Positions 8,010 through 15,071 of a stretch of DNA of 16,283 nt are shown in pieces; within the stretch, counting starts at the first letter, position 1; the number at the start of each line of letters is the position of its first letter. Source of the stretch: Paraktedonobacter sp035294465 (lineage in GTDB: Bacteria; Chloroflexota; Ktedonobacteria; Ktedonobacterales; Ktedonobacteraceae); NCBI GenBank assembly GCA_035294465.1, contig DATGKW010000051.1, forward strand, positions 1 to 16,283. Direction: 5' to 3'. The translations under genes and the position numbers were made by a program. Below the pieces are notes generated by a model that worked only from the letters and a program-made list of their open reading frames with translations, was not told the origin of the DNA and ran no database searches.

Positions 8010-9689
8010 TTAAAAAACCATTGGCAGCTTGAGGCCGTTCTCCCTGGCACATTCGATGGCGATGTCATAGCCTGCGTCGGCGTGGCGCATGACACCGCTG
8101 GCTGGATCGTTGGTAAGCACACGCTCAAGGCGCTTTGCAGCCTCTGGCGTGCCATCTGCGACGATGACCATACCAGCGTGCTGCGAGTACCCCATACCAA
8201 CTCCTCCACCATGATGCAGGCTCACCCAGGTCGCGCCACTTGCGCAATTGAGCAAAGCATTGAGCAATGGCCAATCCGATACCGCGTCAGAACCGTCTTT
8301 CATGGCCTCGGTTTCACGATTGGGACTGGCGACCGATCCCGAATCAAGGTGATCACGACCAATTACCACAGGCGCACTTAATTCGCCGGATGCTACCATA
8401 TCATTGAAAGCCAGGCCGAGCTTTGCGCGCTCGCCCAGTCCCACCCAGCAAATGCGCGCGGGCAAGCCCTGGAACTGGATTTTCTTCCGCGCCATGTCAA
8501 GCCAGCGATGCAGGTGTGGATTGTTCGGGATCAGCTCCTTCACTTTGGCATCGGTCTTGTAAATATCCTCTGGATCACCAGAGAGGGCAACCCAGCGGAA
8601 CGGACCGATACCCCGGCAGAATAACGGGCGAATATAAGCAGGCACAAACCCGGGAAAGGAGTCAAGCGCATTCTTTACGCCCGCGTCATATGCTACTTGC
8701 CGGATATTGTTGCCGTAATCCACCACCGGGATGCCCTGCTTGTAGAATTCCAGCATGGCGCGTACCTCTACAGCAATGGATTCGCGTGCGCGACGTTCTG
8801 CTTCCTGTGGATCGCGTGCGCGCAGGCTGGCCGCTTCTGCCATACTGAGTCCTGATGGGAGATAACCATTCAACGGATCATGTGCGCTGGTTTGATCCGT
8901 CACCATATCAGGCTTGATACCACGCCTGACAAGTTCAGGAAAGATTTCGGCGGCATTGCCGAGCAGACCAACCGAAAGCGGTTCCTTTTTCCTGCAAGAT
9001 TCGTTGATAAGCTCTAATGCTTCGTCGAGATCGGTACACATACGGTCGAGATATCTGGTAGCAAGACGTTTCTGGATACGGGCTGCATCGCACTCCACAG
9101 CAAGCATGGAAGCTCCTGCCATTACTGAAGCCAGCGGTTGAGCGCCGCCCATTCCTCCTAAACCCGCCGTCAGTATCCACTTGCCAGACAAATCACCGCC
9201 AAAATGCTGGCGTCCCATTTCAACGAATGTTTCATATGTGCCCTGTATAATGCCCTGACTGCCAATGTAAATCCACGAGCCTGCTGTCATCTGGCCGTAC
9301 ATCATCAGACCCCTGCGGTCAAGTTCGCGGAAATGCTCCCAGGTTGCCCAATGCGGCACCAGATTGGAGTTAGCAATGAGCACGCGCGGCGCGTCGGCAT
9401 GGGTTTTGAACACGCCAACAGGCTTGCCCGATTGCACGAGCAGGGTTTCATCTGCCGCTAGATTTTTCAGTGTCTCAATGATGCGGTCAAAGCATTCCCA
9501 ATTACGCGCCGCCTTGCCAATGCCACCGTAGACAATGAGTTCGTCTGGCTTCTCGGCCACATCCGGGTCGAGATTGTTCATCAACATGCGCATCGGTGCC
9601 TCAGTCAGCCAGCTTTGCGCTGTGAGTTTCGTACCACGCGGTGCTTTGATGATGCGCGCGTTCGACAGTGAACGTTCAGGAATAGCCAT
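8010..9689 (-). CDS. hutU: Urocanate hydratase
   Basis: Second enzyme of histidine degradation: adds water to urocanate to give imidazolone propionate, using tightly bound NAD+ as electrophile. 559 residues, full length for the family. Visible: YGGIGKAARNW near 54-64, the NAD-binding GLGGMGG at 176-182, TDQTSAHDPLNGYLP at 264-278, the FCRGIGPFRWVALSGDPEDI block at 357-376, and QGLPARICWVGLGER with C414, which corresponds to the catalytic-site cysteine of the Pseudomonas enzyme. The start is ATG 9689 with GAGGAAG 8 nt upstream. No hutH, hutI or hutG lies in the window, so the pathway genes are dispersed or further away. Convergent with the CocE-type gene; no clear terminator is visible in the 14 nt between them. 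Confidence 0.97.
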   Translation of the reverse strand: MAIPERSLSNARIIKAPRGTKLTAQSWLTEAPMRMLMNNLDPDVAEKPDELIVYGGIGKAARNWECFDRIIETLKNLAADETLLVQSGKPVGVFKTHADAPRVLIANSNLVPHWATWEHFRELDRRGLMMYGQMTAGSWIYIGSQGIIQGTYETFVEMGRQHFGGDLSGKWILTAGLGGMGGAQPLASVMAGASMLAVECDAARIQKRLATRYLDRMCTDLDEALELINESCRKKEPLSVGLLGNAAEIFPELVRRGIKPDMVTDQTSAHDPLNGYLPSGLSMAEAASLRARDPQEAERRARESIAVEVRAMLEFYKQGIPVVDYGNNIRQVAYDAGVKNALDSFPGFVPAYIRPLFCRGIGPFRWVALSGDPEDIYKTDAKVKELIPNNPHLHRWLDMARKKIQFQGLPARICWVGLGERAKLGLAFNDMVASGELSAPVVIGRDHLDSGSVASPNRETEAMKDGSDAVSDWPLLNALLNCASGATWVSLHHGGGVGMGYSQHAGMVIVADGTPEAAKRLERVLTNDPASGVMRHADAGYDIAIECARENGLKLPMVF

Positions 9690-9746
9690 GTGCGATTCTT
9701 CCTCACTCTGGTATGCTCATGAATGGTTTCGACGATTTACTGAGAT

Positions 9747-9774
9747 GGTATCAAATGAGCGGAGCGTCCGTCAA
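9747..9774 (-). promoter_or_regulatory. Candidate hutU promoter
   Basis: On the minus strand TTGACG (9774-9769), one mismatch from consensus, is followed after 16 nt by GATACC (9752-9747), a weak -10. Transcription would start near 9740, about 50 nt before the ATG. The -35 is good, the -10 poor; a candidate only. Confidence 0.35.
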
Positions 9775-9877
9775 ACGGCCCTCTATCCAGCAGCGGACAG
9801 GCTAAACAAAAACCATTGCTCATCATGGCAACCGTTACTCACGCATGATACAGGTGGCTCCATCGACAATGAAATCA

Positions 9878-9895
9878 CCTCTCTCTTGAGAGAGG
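9878..9895. repeat. Perfect 8-2-8 inverted repeat between hutU and the zinc-ribbon gene
   Basis: CCTCTCTCTTGAGAGAGG: two perfect 8-base arms around TT. It lies about 90 nt downstream of the zinc-ribbon stop and about 100 nt upstream of the hutU -35. Neither strand has a T-run after it, so it is a poor intrinsic terminator. It could be an operator or an RNA hairpin. The rest of the 294-nt spacer (9690-9983) shows the candidate hutU promoter and nothing else recognised. Confidence 0.45.
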
Positions 9896-9983
9896 CAAGC
9901 AGGGCGGCAAGAAAAGAAGGCAACCATCAGCAAAATTCCCAGGGAGGAAAAGGGATTCGCGATTCTTTAATATTCTCAGGAGA

Positions 9984-10715
9984 TTAATTTGCCTGTTGCA
10001 ATTTTGTTCCGCATTCAGGGCAGAAGCGACTGGTGAGTTCTACCCTGCTCGAACACTGTGGGCAGAACAGGTCTGGCCAGGGCAATTTTGTTCCACAGTT
10101 CTCACAGAATTTTCCTGGAGACCCCATATGCTGGCAGTTCGGGCATTTCACCTTTTGAGGATAGCCGTCAGGGCTGGCAGGCGTAGATTGCACCTGGCCC
10201 TGGGGAGGACGCACCATATCATCATCGACTGCGGAGGGCACCGCCTCAGTATTGAACTGTGGCGCGCGATAGTTGGCCTGGATCTGCGAGCGCTGGGCCT
10301 CGATGTTCAGTTCATGCTGGTAGGAAGCCGCGTCTGATTTCAGATCAGGGGCGCAGTTCACACACAGATTGACTTTAGTATTGAAACAGCGCGTACAAAC
10401 AGTAGAATGGCATTTCGGACAATAATGAAAGTTGTGCTTGACTTCTGCCCAGGAGCTCTGCAATGCCTCAGCCTGCTCCTGGTGCCATTTCGAACCATAC
10501 ATCTGCTCCCCAGCCTCCGCCGCCCGCCCCCAGAACCCTCCAAGCAGACCCACCCCAATATCCATAACACTCTGGGTTGTGGCCACTCGCGAACGAATCG
10601 GACTGGTCTCGATTGACCAGGAACAAATTGGGCAACGGAACTGAAAGGCAAAATACCCCTGCCCCTGGTTGCTCATGTCCTGGTAGATATTGGGAACAAT
10701 ATAGTTCTGAGGCAT
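9984..10715 (-). CDS. Zinc-ribbon protein (double zinc ribbon at C-terminus)
   Basis: 243 residues, not assigned to a known function. Cysteine pairs in order: RCPIC near residue 28-31; YCPKC..VCTRC and LCVNC around 98-120; CPNC..FCENC around 190-207; CPQC..FCPEC around 217-236. The last two form a DZR-like double zinc ribbon. Between the first and second pairs is a short Gly-rich hydrophobic segment (VMDIGVGLLGGFWG), too weak for a confident membrane helix. A Pro/Gln/Ser linker separates the N- and C-terminal halves. The ATG at 10715 has AAGGAG 8 nt upstream, and a good promoter lies further up. Divergent from the FAD/Fe-S oxidoreductase. Such proteins often act as scaffolds or nucleic-acid/protein-binding adaptors, but nothing here fixes a role. 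Confidence 0.8.
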   Translation of the reverse strand: MPQNYIVPNIYQDMSNQGQGYFAFQFRCPICSWSIETSPIRSRVATTQSVMDIGVGLLGGFWGRAAEAGEQMYGSKWHQEQAEALQSSWAEVKHNFHYCPKCHSTVCTRCFNTKVNLCVNCAPDLKSDAASYQHELNIEAQRSQIQANYRAPQFNTEAVPSAVDDDMVRPPQGQVQSTPASPDGYPQKVKCPNCQHMGSPGKFCENCGTKLPWPDLFCPQCSSRVELTSRFCPECGTKLQQAN

Positions 10716-10794
10716 AAATTACGCTCCTTGTGAGTCGATGCAGTACTTGTTCTGGCTCTAGCTCGTATCAACTAAATATTGATCGATTATGACG

Positions 10795-10823
10795 AGTATA
10801 CCACTAGAACGCGAGGAAAGCAA
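10795..10823 (-). promoter_or_regulatory. Promoter of the zinc-ribbon gene
   Basis: Minus strand TTGCTT (10823-10818), 17 nt, then TATACT (10800-10795), with TGG directly before the -10 (extended form). The leader to the ATG at 10715 would be about 75 nt. Confidence 0.6.
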
Positions 10824-10851
10824 GCGGAGACGGCAGTCGGCTTGCGCGCGC

Positions 10852-10880
10852 TTGTTCCCCTACCGTGCGTGTGCTATAAT
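10852..10880 (+). promoter_or_regulatory. Promoter of the FAD/Fe-S oxidoreductase gene
   Basis: TTGTTC (10852-10857), 17 nt, then perfect TATAAT (10875-10880) preceded by TGC. The expected start is near 10887, a leader of about 57 nt. It diverges from the zinc-ribbon promoter; the two -35 elements are about 28 nt apart, so shared regulation is possible. Confidence 0.75.
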
Positions 10881-10943
10881 CTGAAAAAAGTAAAGCCAGA
10901 GAACGCATAGCTGCCCGGCCTCATGCTCCTTTGGAGGAAAGTA

Positions 10944-12752
10944 ATGATTGATCCAGATAGTGAATTGGCACCTCGATACCAGTCAATCACAACGACACCG
11001 GATTGGTATCAGACGAATATTCCCTGTCAGGTAGGCTGCCCAGCCCATACTGACGTTTCCACTTATATTGGCCTCATCTCTCAGGCTCGTTTTGACGAAG
11101 CATATCTCCTCAACCGCGAGGCGAACGTGGTTCCCGGTGTGCTTGGCCGCACCTGTGCTCGCCCCTGCGAACCCGTCTGCCGCCGCAATAAGATCGATGG
11201 CAAGCCTATTGCCATTTGCTGGCTGAAACGCGCCGCCGCTGATCATCGCGAGTTCCGCCATCGTGCGACACCGCCTCCGATCACAAAGGAAAAGAAAGTA
11301 GCGATTGTCGGAGCTGGTTCGGCTGGCCTGGCATGCGCTCGTGATCTGCGCCAGATGGGCTACCCCGTGACTATCTACGAGGCCGATGCCGTCGCCGGCG
11401 GCGTGATGGTCAATGGCATCCCGGTCTGGCGTCTGCCGCGCCACGTCACCTACGAAGAGACAACCCAATATATGAACGACCTGGGCGTGGAAGTGAAATA
11501 CAACACCCGTGTTGGCCGCGATATAGAGATCACAGACTTGCTCAAGCAGTACGACGCGGTCTACCTGGCCGCAGGCTGCTACGTCTCGAACGATTTGACT
11601 GGCCCCGATAATAAGATCATCCCCGGGGCTAATCTCAAGGGAGTAGAGCATGGCATTGCCCTGCTGGCTAAGACAAACTTTGGCGAACCGGCTTCTATAG
11701 GCAAAAACGTGATCGTTCTGGGCGGCGGCTTTACAGCAATGGACTGCTGCCGCACGTCGATTCGCTTTGGTGCGGAGAAAGTGTATGTGCTCTATCGCCG
11801 CTCAAGAGAGGAGATGGGATCTGACGAGTACGAGGTGGACGAGGCAGAATTCGAGCACGTCGAGTTCCAATACCTGGTTTCGCCTCTTGAGGTACTAAGC
11901 GACGATGGCATTCATGTCAGTGGACTGAGGGTAATCCGCAACAAGCTGGGTGATCCCGATGCCAGCGGTCGCCGCCGCCCTATTCCTGTGAAAGGCAGCG
12001 AGTACGTTATCCCGGCAGATACGATCATCCCGGCTTTCGGTCAGTACAGTGACTCTTCCTGGTTGCATCTCGACGGACTCAATGTGCAGGTCAATAAGCG
12101 CAACGGCGTACCCCTGGTTGATCGCGATACCTGGATGACCAGTTATCCCGGTCTTTTCGCCGGTGGCGACTATACCGAGGGATCGCGCAATCTGATCTCA
12201 GCCATTGGCGATGGCCGCGACGCCGCTGGCGCGATTAACCGTTACCTGGGTGGCCAGGATATACCCGCCGAGCCACCGGAAGAGATTGAGTTGCCCGATT
12301 ATCGTCGCGGTATGGTCGATGACTACGAGTCGATTGCACATGAGAATATTCCCGGCCTGCCGCTTAAACAGCGTTATAGCAACACTCGCGAAACCGAGAC
12401 CGGCTACACTCCCGAACAGGCTGTAGAGCAGGCTCGCCGCTGCCTCCAGTGCCAGTTGAATATCATGATCGATCCATCGATCTGTATTCTCTGCTCTGGC
12501 TGTGTCGATATCTGCCCCTATGACTGCATCAGCATGGAGGGTCTCTCGCGTGTGGTTAAAGGTGATCCTATGCACCGAGGAACTGAGAACTGGCGGGGCG
12601 GCGCTGATATGATCATTGACGAGGAGAAGTGCATCCGTTGCGGCCTCTGTATCGTGCGCTGTCCCACGGATGCCATCTCGATGGTGCAATTCCAGGTGGC
12701 CAGCCCCAATCATCGCTGGGCCGTCTCGAAGATTCCGATGCTCAATCTATAA
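10944..12752 (+). CDS. FAD-dependent pyridine-nucleotide oxidoreductase with N-terminal and C-terminal 4Fe-4S modules (GltD/NfnB-like)
   Basis: About 602 residues, electron-transfer flavoprotein. N-terminal Fer4_20-type domain: CQVGCPAHTDV (C28, C32) and CARPCEPVC (C71, C75, C79), as in GltD, NfnB and dihydropyrimidine dehydrogenase. FAD-binding Rossmann GAGSAGLA at 123-130; second nucleotide-binding motif VIVLGGGFTAMDCCR at 256-270, for NAD(P)H; closing FAD motif GLFAGGDYTEGSRNLISAIGDGR at 403-425, cut here by position. The C-terminal ferredoxin has C514, C517, C520, C524 and C563, C566, C569, C573, the two cluster motifs split by about 40 residues. The start is ATG 10944 with GGAGG six nt upstream, not the ATG at 10923, which lies before that ribosome site. 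Single-gene unit with its own promoter and terminator. No glutamate synthase large subunit or other partner is adjacent, so the electron acceptor is unknown. Confidence 0.9.
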   Translation: MIDPDSELAPRYQSITTTPDWYQTNIPCQVGCPAHTDVSTYIGLISQARFDEAYLLNREANVVPGVLGRTCARPCEPVCRRNKIDGKPIAICWLKRAAADHREFRHRATPPPITKEKKVAIVGAGSAGLACARDLRQMGYPVTIYEADAVAGGVMVNGIPVWRLPRHVTYEETTQYMNDLGVEVKYNTRVGRDIEITDLLKQYDAVYLAAGCYVSNDLTGPDNKIIPGANLKGVEHGIALLAKTNFGEPASIGKNVIVLGGGFTAMDCCRTSIRFGAEKVYVLYRRSREEMGSDEYEVDEAEFEHVEFQYLVSPLEVLSDDGIHVSGLRVIRNKLGDPDASGRRRPIPVKGSEYVIPADTIIPAFGQYSDSSWLHLDGLNVQVNKRNGVPLVDRDTWMTSYPGLFAGGDYTEGSRNLISAIGDGRDAAGAINRYLGGQDIPAEPPEEIELPDYRRGMVDDYESIAHENIPGLPLKQRYSNTRETETGYTPEQAVEQARRCLQCQLNIMIDPSICILCSGCVDICPYDCISMEGLSRVVKGDPMHRGTENWRGGADMIIDEEKCIRCGLCIVRCPTDAISMVQFQVASPNHRWAVSKIPMLNL

Positions 12753-12778
12753 TCTCTCTTCTTTACTCAGCAAGAGAT

Positions 12779-12828
12779 GAAGAGACGGAAGCGTGTCGTT
12801 GTATGCTTCCGTCTCTTCGTTTCTTTTT
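12779..12828 (+). terminator. Intrinsic terminator after the FAD/Fe-S oxidoreductase
   Basis: Perfect 14-bp stem: left arm 12779-12792 (GAAGAGACGGAAGC), 12-nt loop, right arm 12805-12818, then GTTTCTTTTT. It begins 26 nt after the stop codon. No T-run on the other strand, so it acts on plus-strand transcripts. Confidence 0.92.
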
Positions 12829-12970
12829 CAACTTTCCTCAGAAGAACAAACGTAGCTCTACAAGGAATCGGCTGCTCCGCTGTGATGTCACATTTTCTGA
12901 TCACCGGTGTTATCTTCTGTGAAACACCAAAGGGATTTGGAAGAAAATACGCCACAAGCGGGGAATGAAT

Positions 12971-13210
12971 ATGTCGCTAGAACCAAAGGAAGTGGATGAC
13001 TTGCGGGAGCAGAACAGCCAGACAACTCTCTATGAGCGGCATGGACAGGCCATTTTCGGTTATCTACGTATGCATCTACGCTCACTGGAAGACGCGGAAG
13101 ATCTGCTCCTGGAAGTCTTTTTAACTGCATTGGAGCACGATAATCTCTCCGCATTACCTGCTGGAGAACAACTGGCCTGGTTCAGGAGTTGCGAACAATC
13201 TATCTTATGA
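12971..13210 (+). CDS. Truncated ECF sigma factor (region 2 only)
   Basis: About 79 residues. LYERHGQAIFGYLRMHLRSL followed by EDAEDLLLEVFLTALEHDNL is a clear sigma-70 region 2 of the ECF type, the part that binds core polymerase and the -10 element. The usual linker and region 4 (-35 recognition) are missing: the frame ends after AWFRSCEQSIL at TGA 13208-13210. Just before the end another frame reads GVANNL, resembling the VARNKL element that normally follows AW(L/F) in these sigmas. This suggests a small frameshift plus loss of the 3' half. The start ATG 12971 has GGGGA six nt upstream; an in-frame ATG at 12965 is directly against that site. The stop overlaps the next start as ATGA. It may be a remnant, or a short region-2 protein that still binds polymerase. 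Confidence 0.6.
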   Translation: MSLEPKEVDDLREQNSQTTLYERHGQAIFGYLRMHLRSLEDAEDLLLEVFLTALEHDNLSALPAGEQLAWFRSCEQSIL

Positions 13211-14124
13211 AACCTGAAGAGCAGCAAGTATTGAGTCGTGTTCACCAGCGTCTTGCAGAGGATTCTCATTCCTTTCCCCTGCCTGAATCCGCCCAGGCCG
13301 CCAGTCGCGCACAGACACAATGGCCTGTATCTGTGATCTCTCTGCGCGCGCGCTACGGACCCAGACAAAGATGGCTGCGGCCTCTCAGTATGCTCGCGGC
13401 AGTGCTCTTTGTAGGACTGCTGGTTGGTTCGCTGGTACTCGCTTTTTCCATCAATCGAGGCGGTGTGGGATCGCCTGCTAACAGTATTCGCGTCTTCCTG
13501 GTGCCAGAGGAGAAAGGCAGTACATCATCTTACACAGAATTGGAAGCAGCGAGTACCATCCTTTCTCAGCGTTTCAGCGACTTTGGCTTGCAAGGATTTA
13601 GTGTACAGGTCACAACAAGCAATGGCCAAAGCGGCATTCTCGTGAAATTACCGCGCTTTGGCGGCAACGAGCGGCAAGTTATCGACATTCTTATAGGGAC
13701 TGGAGAACTGGCTTTCTGGGGCACAGGTAATACGCTTGTTCCCGCTGGAACAACGTTCAACCCCTATCAGTATACCCAGTATAATCCCGGCGACCAGCCG
13801 CGCTTTACCAGTCGGGATATCGATCCTAACTCGTTATCAATCGTCAAGGATCAAGCAGATACACCCCAAATTTTGGGTGAGATGAAAGGCGAGGCCATCC
13901 AGCGTTTTCGGCTTTACACTACTCAGAACATCGGAAACTATCTGACAGTCACCTTTGATGATAAGGTCTTGCAATCAGCCGTGATTGCAGGTTCGATCTC
14001 CGGGCCATTTGTTATCGCCGGTAACTTCACGCAGCAGCAGGCCAGCGCTATTGTCGCAGCTCTCAAGTCTGGCACGCTGCCTATTGAGTTTAATACCCTA
14101 TTCCTCGCCGGTAATACTCCATGA
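13207..14124 (+). CDS. Membrane-anchored SecD P1-like domain protein
   Basis: 305 residues from the ATG at 13207. Cytosolic N-terminus of about 58 residues (MKPEEQQVLSRVHQRLAEDS), one membrane helix at about 60-82, then a large outer domain. That domain follows the SecD first periplasmic region: ELEAASTILSQRFSDFGLQG (111-130) matches the SecD base/repeat element, ILVKLPRF and GTGELAFWG the next strands, and TSRDIDPNSL, IQRFRLYTTQNIGNYLTV, FDDKVLQSAVI, ISGPFVIAGNFTQQQASAIV and LKSGTLPIEF the P1 head and the start of the last strand. The RND-type membrane part of real SecD is absent, so this is not a translocase subunit. The start overlaps the sigma stop by ATGA; AGGAG lies 18 nt upstream, so coupling is likely. 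By position it could be the anti-sigma or target of the upstream sigma gene (inference). Confidence 0.75.
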   Translation: MKPEEQQVLSRVHQRLAEDSHSFPLPESAQAASRAQTQWPVSVISLRARYGPRQRWLRPLSMLAAVLFVGLLVGSLVLAFSINRGGVGSPANSIRVFLVPEEKGSTSSYTELEAASTILSQRFSDFGLQGFSVQVTTSNGQSGILVKLPRFGGNERQVIDILIGTGELAFWGTGNTLVPAGTTFNPYQYTQYNPGDQPRFTSRDIDPNSLSIVKDQADTPQILGEMKGEAIQRFRLYTTQNIGNYLTVTFDDKVLQSAVIAGSISGPFVIAGNFTQQQASAIVAALKSGTLPIEFNTLFLAGNTP

Positions 14125-14177
14125 AAAGACGCCGAGTACAGCACTAAACAATCGACTGAACATCTCTCTAGACAGAG

Positions 14178-14221
14178 CGAGCGGCCTGTGTTGTTGTCAC
14201 ACAGGCCGCTCGGAACTTTTT
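14178..14221 (+). terminator. Intrinsic terminator after the SecD-like gene
   Basis: Perfect 14-bp GC-rich stem: left arm 14178-14191 (CGAGCGGCCTGTGT), 7-nt loop, right arm 14199-14212, then GAAC and TTTTT at 14217-14221. It closes the sigma/SecD-like unit and separates it from kptA. Confidence 0.92.
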
Positions 14222-14325
14222 CGATTACTGGTTATGCCGTTATCTCGCGGGCATACCAGCCTCTACTGTCTCCTGAAACTGTATTATGCTTGTGCTCATA
14301 AAATGAATTGGAGGGCCATTTTTTA

Positions 14326-14355
14326 TTGTACGAGTAACCAGGTGAGTGCTATAAT
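14326..14355 (+). promoter_or_regulatory. kptA promoter
   Basis: TTGTAC (14326-14331), 18 nt, then perfect TATAAT (14350-14355) preceded by TGC. The expected start is near 14362, a leader of about 39 nt before the ATG at 14401. Confidence 0.7.
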
Positions 14356-14400
14356 TGCAGGGCAGTTGACTACAAGAAGAAAAAAGCAAGGGAATGGCTC

Positions 14401-14946
14401 ATGGACGAAAACCTGGTGCGCTTCAGTAAAACTATCTCACATGCTTTACGCCACAAACCAGAAGAATATGGTCTGAAACTCGATTCTGAAGGCTGGGTGC
14501 CAGTAGACGATTTGCTGGCCGCGCTCCGCCAGCGTCGCAGCGCCTGGCGGACTATAAGCCAGGCGGATATTACAAGAATTATAGCTGAGTCAGAAAAACA
14601 GCGCTTCGAGCTTCACAACGGAAAAATTCGCGCATTCTATGGACACTCCACAGCCGAAAGAGTTGAGAAGCCGCCGTCTATTCCTCCAGAGACGCTTTAC
14701 CACGGCACAACTGCGCAAGCGGCTGCTGCGATTCGCCGAGAGGGCCTCAGATCGATGAAACGCCAGTATGTTCATCTCTCTACAGATGAGGGAACAGCAC
14801 GCATGGTCGCGCTCCGTCGCACTGGCAGGCCGGTAATTCTGCGCGTTGATGCACGAAAAGCGTATGAGCAGGGCATCAAATTTTACCCAGGCAACGAAGA
14901 TGTCTGGCTAGCCGATCCTGTTCCCCCTGAATTCATCAGACCCTAA
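14401..14946 (+). CDS. kptA: RNA 2'-phosphotransferase, KptA/Tpt1 family
   Basis: Transfers an internal RNA 2'-phosphate to NAD+, giving ADP-ribose 1'',2''-cyclic phosphate and nicotinamide. In fungi this ends tRNA splicing; the natural bacterial substrate is not established. 181 residues, full length. Visible: FSKTISHALRHKPEEYGLKL with R17/H18, the winged-helix GWVPVDDLL, KIRAFYGHS with R77, the NAD-binding LYHGTTAQAAAAIRREGL with H101, MKRQYVHLS with R121 and H125, and FYPGNEDVWLADPVPPEF at the end. All four residues known as essential in Tpt1 (Arg, His, Arg, Arg) have counterparts, so it should be active. The start has AAGGGA seven nt upstream. Single-gene unit with its own promoter; no RNA ligase or kinase is next to it. 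Confidence 0.95.
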   Translation: MDENLVRFSKTISHALRHKPEEYGLKLDSEGWVPVDDLLAALRQRRSAWRTISQADITRIIAESEKQRFELHNGKIRAFYGHSTAERVEKPPSIPPETLYHGTTAQAAAAIRREGLRSMKRQYVHLSTDEGTARMVALRRTGRPVILRVDARKAYEQGIKFYPGNEDVWLADPVPPEFIRP

Positions 14947-15025
14947 AGCCTGGGAAGAAATGACCGCAAAAGCCGGCTCGCAGAGGCGGTTTCCGTGGTT
15001 ATTTCTCTTTCTCTCATGATAGACA

Positions 15026-15034
15026 TGCTACAAT
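15026..15034 (+). promoter_or_regulatory. Extended -10 promoter of the amidohydrolase gene
   Basis: TGC plus TACAAT (15029-15034); the -35 region at 16-18 nt is T/C-rich and poor. The expected leader is about 30 nt. Same TGC-extended form as the kptA promoter. Confidence 0.45.
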
Positions 15035-15071
15035 AAGACTACACAACAATTCATGAAAGGCAAAGAGGCCT

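Noticed and set aside
7255..8052. 265-codon minus-strand frame opposite the CocE-type gene
   Set aside because: It is antisense to a well-supported hydrolase with intact motifs; the composition follows from codon use on the other strand.
12777..12968. Open frame MKRRKRVVVCF after the oxidoreductase
   Set aside because: Its 5' part is the stem of the intrinsic terminator and the protein is low complexity, with no ribosome site.
14955..15000. Possible hairpin after kptA (ACCGC...GCGGT)
   Set aside because: The stem is only five base pairs with an 18-nt loop, and no T-run follows.
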